Part shown: piece after piece, positions 1 through 11,382 of the stretch
Position numbering within the stretch: position 1 is the first letter of the stretch
How the letters are laid out: each line of letters opens with the position of its first letter
Assembly (NCBI GenBank): GCA_030704615.1
Contig: CM060731.1
Span: 49,292,001-49,356,000, forward strand
Direction: 5' to 3'
DNA length: 64,000 nucleotides
From: Takakia lepidozioides
Taxonomy: Eukaryota > Streptophyta > Takakiopsida > Takakiales > Takakiaceae
Translations under genes and position numbers: made by a program
Notes under the pieces: model-generated
Told to the model about the DNA's origin: nothing
Databases searched by the model: none
The model's input: only the letters and a program-made list of their open reading frames with translations

Positions 1-1356
1 AACAGAAATGGGAGCCAAATTAATGCTAACCTTACCTCCAAAACAATGTCAGCATCTGAAATACGTGCATTGACAACTGCCTCAGAGGCAGATGAGAGAA
101 AGACAGACAAAGAGAGAGAGACCGAATTGATTTTGGCAATCCTCCACAATTGCTGACATCTTCACGATAGAGACCTCCCCACCAGAATCAGCCCCAACTC
201 TCCACACCCTTGACCATTCAGCAGCCACCCGCAGGATGCTTGGAAGCAAGATGCTAATATCAACACTGCAACTTCCATACTTGTGACATGTGGATGTGGT
301 GCACAGCCAGTCGCACAGAGGACATAAACACACTGACAGAGACAAAGATGGATCAACCAAATGAACAAAAGCAAGAGACAACTTTTAAACTTACGGATTT
401 CAAGTCAAAATTCAGCCCAGCTGTGCTGAACCCAGTGTCCTCCTCTTCATCATATTCCTCATCATAGTCATCATCATCACTTGAAAAGCGCCACCATTGC
501 CATCTATCAGCAGATGGCTTGCCTTCGGAGTCATAGTCCCACTCCTTGTTAGGCAGATCCCAAGCTCGAGAGTCTTCGGAAGTATAATCTCTAGCGCTCT
601 TTGTACGATGTCTTCGGACACCTTCTGCATTTGAATCCCAAACATTGTTGTCTCGAAGTTCATCACTTTCACCTTCCGGCCAGTACTCAGGACTAGAACT
701 TTGATATCGCCTAGGTCTTGTAGAGCTGCCCCTTTCTGCTCTTACACTAAAGTTACTCTTCGCTTTCGTTGTTCGTAACTCCTCCACATAAAGAGGCCTT
801 AATTGTGCGACTTGGCATGCAGGTGCAGTATCGCAATTATGTCGCTTTCTTGAACTTCTCTGGATTACCATTTCAGAAGAGTGTGGTTATAACTTGAGAA
901 GGCCAATTCAACTTCGATATAGGTCCAAGCTTGCCATTAAGGTCAGAAAGAAGCTGGAATGTGGGGACAAACACCTTCCCACAACTCACAAGCAAGTACA
1001 AAACAACAAGCGCGACAAATCTGTAGACCTAGTTTTCTCCCGTCTCAGGACCAAGAGCAAATGCCTTACGGAACGATTTCAGTTCCCGCCCTGTATGTCA
1101 ACTCAAGCGGTACTTTCAGATGGGAGAACAAGATTGAAATTCTTGCAAAACGAAGTACCTGTAATTGTCTTACGCAAAGAATCCACTGAGAACTACACCC
1201 CGCAATGCAAAATCTTGCATCTCTGCGTGAGCCATAGGAGATACCTCCCCCGTATCCAATCACTCCGCTATATGAGCGTGAATCTGGACTCCTGCAGGTT
1301 CCGCCGACGGAAGCCACCCAGGTGCTCATTAAGGCCTCGGATTTCCACCGTCCCAC
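1..1356 (-). CDS. Unrecognised acidic protein, probably plastid-targeted (5' part, runs off window)
   Basis: Three exons can be chained. Exon 1 (1356-1174) ends at a GTAAGA donor in phase 0. Exon 2 (859-395) starts after ATCCAG, is also phase 0 and ends at GTAAGT. Exon 3 (279 to about 123) stays open in the same phase. A short further exon may lie near 45-90 before a GTAAGG donor, but that part is unsure. The N-terminus is rich in Ser, Gly and Arg with few acids, and a VRA/E site near the start of exon 2 looks like a stromal transit-peptide cleavage site. Exon 2 then carries a charged stretch with a WQWWRF motif and a long Asp/Glu run. I do not recognise the family. The gene continues beyond position 1. 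The start could also be an internal ATG at 1329. Confidence 0.5.
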
Positions 1357-1958
1357 ACCACTCTCGTGCCCAGAGCATCACACACCAGCCAAGCCCCGGA
1401 TCTCCAAAACCCAATCAAAACTTTGATCCAACATTCTCATCTTTGAAAGACAAGTCGATTTCCGCACCTCAATTGCAGGTCTCTATCTCCGCAGTGGATC
1501 TCGAGAAAGAGTCTCGCGAGGACAGACCTCCATTCCGGGTTGGCCATGTGTCCCCATAGATAGCCTTGTGTTGGATGGACGATGCTCTGGTGAATGGAAA
1601 TTTGGGTTTATTCGTTCACTCCCGCCACAGTAAAAACATTCCAGTCAGACAAACCCTCCCGCCTTTGGGCATAGGGCTTCTTTGTCCTCCGAGGAAGAGT
1701 CTGCTTGCAAGCACACTGTGGAGATGTGTGTTCCGGATGCCATGCACGGCTGAAGATGATACAGGTACTGGGTGTGATCGGGAACCCCAAGTGTTGTACT
1801 TGACCGTTTTTCTGAGATGCAATTGTGTTTGCACCGGTTGGTTTATTTATCCTTGCAGCTGGAAGACGAGTATTTTGTGAAGAGTGGAGCGGGAATCAGA
1901 TGGTTATTTGGGTATCCGTAAGTGTCTAATTTGTGTAGGTATTGTGCTTCGTCTGCAG
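1357..1958. other. Divergent intergenic region between two head-to-head genes
   Basis: This stretch separates the minus-strand gene starting at 1356 from the plus-strand gene near 1959. A long plus-strand reading frame at 894-1559 overlaps exon 2 and intron 1 of the minus gene and looks like a shadow. A short open stretch at 1859-1921, after a TTGCAG, reads like coding sequence and ends at GTAAGT, but its phase does not join the exon at 1959. I left it unassigned. Confidence 0.4.
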
Positions 1959-4155
1959 TTCAATGCAGCTCGTGCATTTGTGAACAATGTCACAGAATTC
2001 TTTGGACGAGCAGATGGGGAGCGATCCAAGTGTCCACGCTGCAAGGGGACAGGCTTGCTTGCGGGCCGGCCTTTCTGGCATTGGGATCAGCCTCCTGCGA
2101 GTAATAAACCCTGCTGGTTTTGTGAAGGGTATGTGGCGCTTTCCTCCCATGTCTTTGCTGGTGTTGTTACCCCTCTCTTTCTGCATGGAGTATCGCTCAC
2201 TCCCGCTTTGACTGGAGCAAGCTGTGGTCCCATTCTGCTCTCTTGCTGTTCTCCTCGCCTTGTCCCTGCCCCCATTTTTCATTCTTCTGTGACAGGGCGG
2301 AGGGTCTATGAAAAAAGTGTCTGACGAGTAAACAACACACACACTATCTCTCAAAATCAGGCACACTTGAACTCAGTTATTCACGTTCTTTCACCCTAGT
2401 ATTGTAGCAATCTGCTCCCAATTTATTGTTGCAAGGGAGGCATCCAGTGGGAACTTTATTATGACTGGTAGACCTTTCTATGACGGTATTTGGACATCTC
2501 CTTCCGTTATAATCAAATGTAAGCAGGCGTATCACTGCAGGGTGGGCGTGATGCCAATTGTCGGATTGAGTGGGTTCATGTGTGGACGATCTACACCGGT
2601 TTTTCAGACCCGGGATATAAAACCGCGGCCTCGACCGCCCATCAAAGTGCAGCTCTGTCTTGGAAAGTATCCAGGGGCAAAGTGCAATCTAACTTCCTAT
2701 AAACCCTCCAATGAGCTATCTAACTTGCTTTACGATCCCTATCACTGCCCCAGTTGGCTGAATACCTTTGAGTCCATCACAATGTTGGACGGCGATTCAG
2801 AGGATGGAAGCAATGGAAGCATAGGCATGGAAACAGCTGATCCCATGACTATGCCTAGAGAGAAACCTGGAAAAATGCGAAATGCAGGCATGGAGGTTCC
2901 ATTTAGGACCCCGAAGACCCCTGAATATTCTCGAAGCCCTCGCCAGCATCGCACAAATGTCAAAATCAGGAACTTCATGAGATATCCTGCATCTCCTCAC
3001 TATTCCCATCGACCCTCTGTCACTCCCCAAAACATATATCTGCAGGCGTCACCTTACAGGAGCGCATACTCTCAGTCACCCTCATCCATGTATGCAAATC
3101 ACACAAGCAAGACAAACAAGAAGGGGGAAAGTCCTTCGTCTGCCAACAGATCCAATATTGCACGACGTCTGAATCCAAGGCGCACTCCCTTGTCACCTTC
3201 CTTGCATGTCCCTACAATGCAGGCGGCACAATCACCAACAGATCAGGGTACCTATCTTGACCCAAATGAGACAGAGTTAGGGAACCCTGCGAAGTCTGGA
3301 AGTCCTATTCTGCGTAGTCCTAGGGGTTCAAGGTCTCCAAGGCGGGAGAGGAACCGGATTCGAGAAGAGGCTGAGAAAGAAGCTGTGGAGAGAGCCCACA
3401 AGTCTCAGCTGCTCTTGGCTACCCTCTCTGAGGAGGCAACCACCGCTACTTCAGACTCTACCCTAGGTATGTGTATACTGCTTGGATGTCTATTTTACCA
3501 AGGCCGATACTCATGTCAACAAATGTTCCATCCCCAGTGGTAACAGCTGTTCCTGTTCACTTCCAAGTCACTTGCCTCATTTCCTTTATAGGTAGTTGTG
3601 CTTTTATTGTTGACAGGGTTTGCCGAAGATGTGAAGCAGTGCTTCACCAGCATGCTGTTCATAGAGAGAAGGATCGCTATATAACTAAGCTGAATTAGCA
3701 GTCCTAGACCATTCTCTTGCACAGCTAGCTCTTCATACCTACAATTTTTGTCTTCCCTTTTCAGGCATAATTTGGAAGGGACAGTTGGAAATGTTGAAGC
3801 CGGTATTGGAAATAAGCCCACTCGTAAACATTCTCTGATGTGCACTTCTAATTTTCTTTTGGATATGAGTATGTTTGTAGTGGGTATTGGCATCAGAGTT
3901 ATCAGCCATTGCTGTTTCTAATTGGCTTATGTGATGCAAACAGATGGCACAGGGTCGGCAAGCAACACTCATAGTGAAGTATTTGGAAACAGCTTAGGAG
4001 TGGAGACAGCTACTCCGAGTCGCCAAATGCCATGGCCTCGTTTGGCTGCATCAAGCAGGCGGCTTTCTTCAGACCTTTCCTCAATGAACCAGTTCCTCTA
4101 TGGTAAGGTGAAAGAGGGGCTTCTACGTCCTCCTACATTCGGCAAAGCCTTTTAG
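1959..4155 (+). CDS. Unrecognised Ser/Pro-rich protein, possibly with an N-terminal zinc-finger exon
   Basis: The core is exon 2448-3466 plus exon 3944-4155. The GTATGT donor at 3467 and the CAG acceptor at 3943 join in matching phase 1 and the frame stops at 4155. The product is rich in SP and TP dipeptides (RTPKTPEYSRSPR, SPRGSRSPRRERNR), followed by a short charged helix-like stretch, as in disordered, phosphorylated cytoskeletal or nuclear proteins. An upstream exon, 1959-2128, encodes CPRCKGTG and CWFCEG, a DnaJ-like cysteine pair, and ends at GTATGT in phase 2, which fits an acceptor at 2447. Against that link, a TATAAAA lies at 2616-2622 and an ATG at 2782 would make a good start. The zinc exon may therefore belong to another transcript. 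Function unknown. Confidence 0.45.
2616..2622 (+). promoter_or_regulatory. Candidate TATA box
   Basis: TATAAAA in a GC-rich setting, about 165 bases before the in-frame ATG at 2782. If used, the coding region of the Ser/Pro-rich gene would start at 2782 and the open frame before it would be promoter and leader. Confidence 0.3.
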
Positions 4156-5997
4156 TTTGTGGTTGGTGTTTCTTGTGTGATTTTGAAGGGATGGTGGAGG
4201 ACTAATGTGTACGTCGTGCCAAAATGAGTCATGGTACTGTAAACTAGTCTTTTTTAGCTGGGGGCTTAACAGCTTTCCTTAGCTTTCTGTACTCTTTATT
4301 CTTTCGGCTTAAGGCTTGATAGAAACTACTATTGAACATCATATTATATCAGAAGCCGCAATTTTTCGGATTCAGGGTTTCTGAGATTGTGTGTGTTAAT
4401 CCTATGAATTAGTCTTGGAGATGGGAGTGTAGGGAATGTAAATGGGGTTTGCCATGTTAGGGGCTAGGCCCCTCAACTTCAGGTTGACATGAAAGCTGTA
4501 CTTACATCTGACCCCCGCACCCTGTTTGGGTGGAATGAGTAGAACTAACCTTAATGAGGTTGATTCTGGCCTTCCTACGTTATACCATCAGGTTGATAAA
4601 TACTTTGGTACCTAGACCCCAAAGTATTCGGCTTCATTTCTAAAGCAGCGACTGCCTTTTGAGGTTCTTTCAAAGAGGGCCTAACAGTGTGATTACAACA
4701 AGCATCTACTCGTGCTGTGGAGAGGTCTCCACTTCATTGAACCATGATGAGAATCGCATGAGGTCAATCACAACCCTGGAAAACCATCAAGAAAAGGTCA
4801 AATTTAAATTTGTTGTACCAAACTTGACAATGAGAGGAAGAGCTATTGCCTAATTGCCTCGTCTGTTATTGTATTCCTAGCATTCATATTGTGTGTTGCG
4901 AGAGCAAAATGCAGTGACAATACAATTGGCCTATTTTCAACTTTCCTTTCAGTTAAAGAGCCAAGCAAAGCACAAGAAGGCCTGTAGGGGTTTGATTGCG
5001 TGGATAAAAGAGAGAGAGACACACACACACTCAAGTACTACAAGTTATCCCAGTGAAACCTGTAGAGCATAGCACATAGTGGCCCTTCCCTCAGCAACAT
5101 TAGCCTTTATGTGATCTACATCCACCCAAGAGTTGCAGCTTAAAAAACAAACAGTGAAGCCGCAGCTCGGGCTTCCGTGGCATCTCGGTTCCACCTGTCT
5201 CAGTTGATATTTTTGAAGTTGCTGTTCCATGTGTTCTCAACATCAAGGCCCTGCTCTTTAACATGTGTTGTGCGTGATTTGGGACGTCGACCGCCGCCCA
5301 TTTCGTTGATGGGTTGACGAAACCATGCGTTGCCCCCGACAACAATTTCTCCTCACTTGCTGCTACCTTCTTAGTAGGTCGAAATTATGTTAGGCCTGAA
5401 CTCCCAACTTAACACACCGCATGTTTGTCCTTGTTCAAAAATCAGGTCAAAGCTCTTGTTTGGGATAGCCCTCCCAACAACGGCAGGCCATGCCACTAGA
5501 GTACTGTTTTAAACTGACACTAACCACAACAACCAAACATTGTGAAATGTTCTCAGGTATTGGGATTTTCACTGCTAGAAATTAGCTTCCTAGGGTTTCA
5601 GGCTCCGTTGCTAACTCCTCTAACATACCGGCACCCCTGTTCCTGTCTACACCATGAGAACACTGATGGGTGAAGTTCATCATCTGAAACAAGTTCTGCA
5701 CATACGCTCATGGCCCAGCAAAAGGTGAAGATAATGGCAACCATCTTCCTCCCAAATTGCCATGTCTGGCTTCCATCTGCTTATCTGAAACCAGCTCCAG
5801 TGAGCCCTACAGAAATAACCGACCGTGTCGCCTAGATCCAAGCTCTGGATACCCTCTCGCTCGAACCAATGGATCAATTGCTGTGGAGCATGGCGGTATC
5901 TGGTAAAACGAACCATGCAAGACGTAAATAGCACCTTACGTGAAACACGATGTGTCACCGTCGCTTTCATGTCCAATTACTCCATCTACGTTGAGGA
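4156..5997. other. Intergenic and 3' flanks, no supported gene
   Basis: Contains the 3' flank of the Ser/Pro-rich gene and the convergent 3' flank of the NAA38-like gene. A short (GA)n/(CA)n run lies at about 5010-5031. The open frames here, up to about 98 codons, show no recognisable domain. Confidence 0.4.
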
Positions 5998-6426
5998 TCA
6001 AAGAGAAAGCAACGACAGCTGCTCGTCAAGCGAGCACTCAACACAGCACGAAGTGCGGCAGCGAGCTGGAATGAGCACAAGGCCCAGGCTGCGCTGCTCC
6101 ATGGGAGGGGGCTCCTTCATCACCGATGCAGAGGGACCAGGAATTTTCCTGAACTCCAGGGTGTCATACAAAATTATGTTCCCTTGTTTGTCCAGACAAT
6201 GAAATTTCCCCACAAACACCCGTCCGTCCTCTACTCCCACACGCAGCCTGCGATACAGAAGCTTCCGCGCCCGCTTCACAATGGGCTTCACCGTCTCCAC
6301 TCCCTGCTCTTCCTGCTTCTCTTCTCCACCTTCCCCACCTGCCTCCTCCCTCCCTTCCTGCGACACTCCCTCCATCTCTCTACCGGCCAACATCTCTCGC
6401 CTGCCTCGTCCTGGCAGCCACAACAC
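5998..6426 (-). CDS. NAA38: LSM-domain NatC auxiliary subunit, NAA38-like
   Basis: A single-exon frame of 142 residues. After a basic start and a Glu/Gly-rich linker (residues about 1-45) it carries an Sm fold. The Sm1 part has LLYRRLRVGVEDGRVFVG followed by a conserved Asn-Ile-Ile-Leu, and the Sm2 part has RSLGLVLIP and ends near CVECS. The pattern of an Arg-Val strand, DGR-x-xxG, a C-x-D turn and LGL-x-xIP matches the LSMD1/NAA38 group better than splicing LSm proteins. NAA38 is the small accessory subunit of the NatC N-terminal acetyltransferase (with NAA30 and NAA35) in the cytosol. The ATG at 6426 is the first in frame. An internal Met at about residue 12 is possible. Confidence 0.75.
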   Translation of the reverse strand: MLWLPGRGRREMLAGREMEGVSQEGREEAGGEGGEEKQEEQGVETVKPIVKRARKLLYRRLRVGVEDGRVFVGKFHCLDKQGNIILYDTLEFRKIPGPSASVMKEPPPMEQRSLGLVLIPARCRTSCCVECSLDEQLSLLSL

Positions 6427-6889
6427 CGACTGTCACTTTTTACCATGGTTAAACTCTGACCAGGGATCAGAAAGTAGACGTAATACACCTGTATTTGGTC
6501 ACCCACTATGTAGGTAGCTACGTCATCCCCATGGTGTTACATACATACATCGCATATTTCATTGTTTTTCGAAAGAAGAATGGCGGAGTGTTGCCAAAGC
6601 TCATCTCCGTAATTCATTGTATCTATCTATCTACGCCCAAGAAGTGAGGGGGAGTTGAACCCCCTTTTCTGCCCAGTATGCAGACACTTCTGCAAGCTGG
6701 ACCAGAGAGAGATATAAAGAGAAAACCCAGTAGATCCACAACAGCACAAAGAGGAAACGAGAATCCCAACCCTTTGCGCAACAATTGTACATTGCACCAC
6801 GGCTCGCTACAAATCCTTCTGATGACAGTGCCCTCACACCCAAAGGAGGAGCAGTAAGTATATTGTCCTCTCATTATTCACATAAGTTA
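6427..6889. other. Intergenic, nothing clear
   Basis: Probable promoter of the NAA38-like gene next to the dead 3' end of the PPR pseudogene. A short ATCT repeat lies near 6623. No gene or RNA was recognised. Confidence 0.35.
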
Positions 6890-9800
6890 TCCCTTAGTTG
6901 GGTGTATTTTCATTTATATTAATTGAACCAACATACAACAATTGCTCGGCCAACAATCTTTGAGATGAATTTGGTGGAGGTGTGGCAGTCTCCAAACACT
7001 CAAAGATTCTTGTGAGTCGTGTTGATCGGAGCGCGTGTCAGGCACATACCCCACCTCTTCATCTGCCCAGACAATCTTCTCAACTCATCATGGATTTCCT
7101 TAATTCTGGGATGCAACTTGTCATCTACAACAAAGGTGTGCACCCTGTTGCCAACCTCAATGCAGTAGCGACCTGGCTCCCTTCTAACCCCTCTGACCTT
7201 CATCATTCTTCTCACCTTTGTAGTATCATCCCACCTATCAGCTGCAGCATAGATGTTTGACATAGCAACACATAAGTTGCGGCATCCTGTTCATCCCAGT
7301 TGAGAATAGATGTTGTCACACGTTCAGCCATCTCCACATTGCCATGGATTCTACAGGCACCAAGCAAGCCCTTCCACACCACAAACATCTGGATTGATTG
7401 GCATTTTATTAATCATGTCCACTGCCTCATCCAGTTGTCCCGCACGTCCAAGAAGGTCCATCATGCAGCCAAAGTGCTTTACTGGCAGGGTGACACCATG
7501 ATCTTGACTCACGGAATTGAAGTAGCGTCTTCCTTCATTCAGTAGGTCGGTGTGGCTGCATGCAAAGAGAACACACATAAAGGTGATCATGTCCCGGCTT
7601 CAAGCCGTTCTTTTGCATTCCTTCAAATAGTTGCAGGACCTCTCTATGACAACCATGCTGGGCATATCTTGCGATCATCGTATTCCACGACACCACATTT
7701 CATTCAGCCATATTGTCAAATACTCCCTTTGCATGCTCAATGCACCCACATTACTTAAGGACTGCCTCCACCTCGTACTCAGGTTCATTTTCATGATCCA
7801 ACAGCACAGGTGACGGACGCAACACTTTGCATACATATGCACCAGGGCAGTGTCTAGAATGACATTTGATACAATTCCAGCTTTGATGATGTCACCATGC
7901 ACCTCCTTGCCCTTTCCCAGGGCTGTCAGGCTTGCACAAGCATTGCAAACGCACACAAACTTGATGTGGTTGCACTTCACCCCTTTCCCCATCATTTGCT
8001 CATAGGTCTCCAAGGCCTCCATCCCGCGCCCCTGCTGTGCATATCCTGCAAGCATGGCGTTCCATGACACCAAATCTCGTTCAGTCATATTGTTGAACAC
8101 TCCCTCCGCATCGAGAGTATTGTTTAGAATCACATCTGGTACAATTCCAGCTTTGGCGATGCAACCATGCACCTCTTTGCCTTTTTCCAGGGCTGCCAGG
8201 ATTGCACACGCACACAAACATGATATGGTCGGGCTTCACCCCTTCCCCTATCATTTGCTCATAGGTCTCCAAAGCCTTCATCCCACGCCCCTGCTGTGCA
8301 TACCCCTGCAAGCATCGCGTTCCACGACACCACATCTCGTTCAGCCATAGTGTTGAAATTAACTCCTCTTTGCATCCTTAATGCACCCACATTTGGCATA
8401 CATGTCCACCAGGGCAGTGTTCATGATGACATCTGGTACAATTCCAGCTTTGACGATGTCACCATGGACCTCCAAAGTTCCCAGGTTTGCACACGCATTG
8501 CAAACACAAACAAATGTGATGTGGTTGGTTTTCCCCCCTTCGCACATCATTTGTTCATATGTCTCCAAAGCCTCCATCTCGCACCTTTCCTGTGCATATC
8601 CTGCAATTATCACACTCCACAAATACCACATCATGTTCAACCATATTGTCGAACACTCCATTTGCATCCTCGATGCACCCACATTTGACATACATGTCCA
8701 TCAGGGCAGTGTCCAGAGTGAAATCGGGTACAATTCCAGATTTGACGATGTCACCATGGACCTCTTTGCCCTTTTCCAGGGCTGTCAGGCTTGCACACGC
8801 ATTGCAAATGCAAACAAACGTCATGTGGTTGGGCTTCACTCCCTTCGCACATCATTTGCTTTTAGGTCTGATAACGACTATGCTACGATCATCTTAGAAT
8901 AGTTCTTGTTTTGTCTTGACTACCCTCTGTTGTATGAACCAAGAGACCTCAGTCCTTTTGACTAAAAGCTTTTATATTAAGACTGTAGATTAGGCCTAAT
9001 CAATAGGATTAAGCAATCTACAGGGATATGGTTTTATATGACGTTCATGGTTTAGCTATCTTTAAAACGATTACTTCGTAATCGTTTATGAAAGCATACC
9101 GTCGGACAACCTCTGTTGCATGTCTTAGGAAATGGGCAGTAGTGTCGATAGTCTGTTTTGTCTAAGTCATAGACCAGCGGTTAACAAGGTCTCCAAAGCC
9201 TCCATCCCGCGCCTGTGCTGTGCACATCCTGCAATCATCGCACTCCACAACACCACATCACGTTCAGCCATACTGTCGAACACTCCATTTGCATCCTCGA
9301 TGCATCCACATTTGACATACATGTCCACTAGGGCAGTGTTCAGAGTGAAATTGGGTACAATTGCAGATTTGATGATGTCACCATGGACCTCTTTGCACTT
9401 TTCCAGGGCTTCCAGGCTTGCACACGCATTGCAAATGCAAACAAACGTTATGTGGTTGGGCTTCACCCCCTTCGCACATCATTTGCTCATAGGTCTCCAA
9501 AGCCTCCATCCCGCGCCCTCATTGCACATCCTGAAATCATCATACTCCATGACATCACATCACGTTCAGCCATATTGTCGAACACTCACTTCATACATGT
9601 CCACGAGGGTATTGTTCAAAATGACATTTGGTCAATTGCAGCTCTGACAATGTCGCCATGGACCTCTTTGCCCTTTTCCAGATTTGTCAGGCTTGCACAC
9701 GCACTGCAAATGCACAGAAACATGATGTGATTGGGCTTCACCCCTTCCCCCATCATTTGATCATAGGTCTCTAAAGCCTCCATACCACGTCCCTGTTGTG

Positions 9801-10500
9801 GATACCCTGTAAGCCTCGTGTTCCATGACACCACATCTTGTTCTGCCACGGTGTTGAAAACTCCCTTCGCATCTTTAATGCACCCACACTTGGCATACAT
9901 GTCCACCAGGGCAGTGTTCAGAATGACATCTGGTACAATTTCAGCTTTGACGATGTCACCATGGACCTCTTTCCCATTTTCCAGAGCTCCCAGGCTTGCT
10001 CACACATTGCAAACACAAACAAATGTGATGTGGTTGGGCTTCACCCCTTTGCGCAGCATTTGCTCATAGGTCTCCAAAGCATTTCTACCACACCCATGCT
10101 TGGTAAATCCTGCCAACATTATATTCCAAGTGACCAAAGATCGTTGAGGCATTTTGTTGAACACTTGGTGAGCATCCATGATGCTCCCGCACTTAACATA
10201 CATGTTGACAAGAGTGTTGAGGAGAAAAACATTTGGCGCGAATCCACTTTAGATAATTAATGTGAGTGTGCATCTGCTTTCCAGCTTCCAGACCTTCCAT
10301 CTTGATGCACTTAAGCAAGAGACAGACATACGTATCTGAAATGCCTTCTTGTTTAAAGTTTGTAGAGCCTCTGTCAGTCAGTCTGCCGCACAAAATATCT
10401 TTACATGCCCAGAAGTGCTAGAAGAGGCATTGTGGACTCCCTCTCTTTATCCTCTTTAAGAAGCTGCGGTGATGGTTGAGGTGCCTGATTTTATCAACCG
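6890..10500 (-). pseudogene. Decayed DYW-type PPR gene (locus 1)
   Basis: Read from high to low coordinates, homology to the intact PPR gene at 30223-33349 runs through the N-terminus (near 10480-10300, DTYVCLLLKC), about seven PLS units with MYAKCG/MYVKCGCI signatures, the E region (7590-7351, LLGRAGQLDEA) and the E+ region (7263-7000, EVGNRVHTFVVDD). Reading frames break repeatedly by frameshifts and stops. The DYW end has an internal deletion: VPDTR is followed almost at once by sequence like GDCHTSTKFISKIVG, so the catalytic HxE part is gone, one zinc Cys is changed to Phe, and the terminal tripeptide is missing. A solo LTR sits in the array at 8869-9186. It cannot give a functional organelle RNA-editing factor. 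Confidence 0.85.
8869..9186. mobile_element. Solo LTR (318 bp) inside the PPR pseudogene
   Basis: The PPR array is interrupted by unrelated sequence starting TGATAACGAC and ending GCGGTTAACA, the TG...CA ends of an LTR. It is flanked by the 5-bp direct repeat AGGTC at 8864-8868 and 9187-9191, which is one copy of the host PPR sequence (AGGTCTCCAAAG in the neighbouring units). No internal retroelement sequence is present, so it is best explained as a solo LTR left by LTR-LTR recombination. It is unrelated to the chromovirus LTRs at 10743 and 16041. Confidence 0.75.
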
Positions 10501-10559
10501 TGCCACTGCAGCTGCTGCCTTTGGTTGACCATCTACCAATGCAGGTTTCTTGTAGCTAT

Positions 10560-10737
10560 TGATCCACAGGGAATCTTAGGTAATCTGGAGCTTGAAGTCC
10601 GGCCCTCTTGGATGAATCTGGACTCACACTCTATCCCTGCTCCTTCAGCTACCTCTGCACAGATCATACATCCTTGCCTTGCTGCTACAAGCTGACAATG
10701 ACAGCCTAGATTTGTTCTAGGAAACACCCAACTCAAC
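10560..10737 (-). pseudogene. Remnant of second PDF exon of PPR locus 1
   Basis: Between the PPR pseudogene and the 5' LTR, the minus strand aligns weakly with the second PDF exon of PPR locus 2 (33565-33746), mainly around its Trp-Val ... Glu-Leu-Val stretch and the polar tail. It is badly decayed, and its first half is not recognisable before the LTR. Confidence 0.35.
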
Positions 10738-10742
10738 ATATC
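10738..10742 (+). repeat. Target-site duplication of the chromovirus (left)
   Basis: ATATC directly before the 5' LTR. The matching site after the 3' LTR is ATATT at 16578-16582, one mismatch, as expected for an old insertion. Confidence 0.6.
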
Positions 10743-11344
10743 TGTCACGGACATAGCCCAGAGGAACTTATCAGGAGTAAATACCAAAAGTTACCAAGTT
10801 ACCAAGTTACCGAGAGTTTATCAAATTACCAAGAGTAACTTAAGAAACTGCTCAGGAAGCTTCCTTTGGAGGAAAGTTCTCCATCAAGATACCTCATTTG
10901 TTTAAGGAAGCTTCTCCATCAAGAAATCTTTGTTTAATTTTGGAAACTGCTCGATCAAGAAACCTCTATAGGGGAAGCTTCTTAGGGAACTTTTTAGTAA
11001 CCAGTATATATAGGAGGCAAGACTGGACACTCTTCAGTCTCGCCAACACCAGTTCAAACTACTCTTGTTTCCAGTTCCCAGTACTCCAGTCCAGTTCCCA
11101 ATACTCTAGCCCAGTTTCTGGTACTCCAGTCCAGTTTCCAGTATCTGGTACTCCAGTCCAGTTTCCAGCATTCCAGTATTCAAGTCGTGTTCCAGTATCT
11201 TGTACTTTTGTTCATTGTTATAAAGATCGTCTTATTCATATTTACTCATCATGCATTCGGCCATGCCGACCTTGACTTCTTGTTTAGTCTTGTACCTCTA
11301 GTCTGATCTTTTGTTTGTGTTCAGTCATGTTCTCGTCCTTGACA
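10743..11344 (+). repeat. 5' LTR of the chromovirus
   Basis: 602 bp, starts TGTCACGGAC and ends CTTGACA. It is longer than the 3' LTR because of extra copies of a short repeat built on CCAGT and TACTCCAGTCC between about 11075 and 11190. A TATA box and the putative RNA start lie in its middle. Confidence 0.9.
11005..11012 (+). promoter_or_regulatory. TATA box of the LTR promoter
   Basis: TATATATA, 24 bases before the AGTCTCGCCAA at 11036, which is the expected distance to a transcription start. The same arrangement is kept in the 3' LTR near 16232-16263. Confidence 0.65.
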
Positions 11345-11346
11345 GT

Positions 11347-11357
11347 TTGGCGAGACT
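11347..11357 (+). promoter_or_regulatory. Putative self-primer binding site
   Basis: TTGGCGAGACT begins 2 bases after the 5' LTR and is the exact reverse complement of AGTCTCGCCAA at 11036-11046, where the element RNA should begin. I saw no match to common plant tRNA 3' ends. This fits the self-priming used by Tf1/sushi-type elements. Confidence 0.6.
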
Positions 11358-11382
11358 AAAGTTTGTTCCTTAGTTAGTTAAG

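Noticed and set aside
894-1559. 221-codon plus-strand frame
   Set aside because: It overlaps intron 1 and exon 1 of the better supported minus-strand gene, has no domain and an odd composition.
8869-9186. DNA transposon with terminal inverted repeats
   Set aside because: The ends show only faint inverted similarity. TG...CA ends and a 5-bp duplication fit an LTR better.
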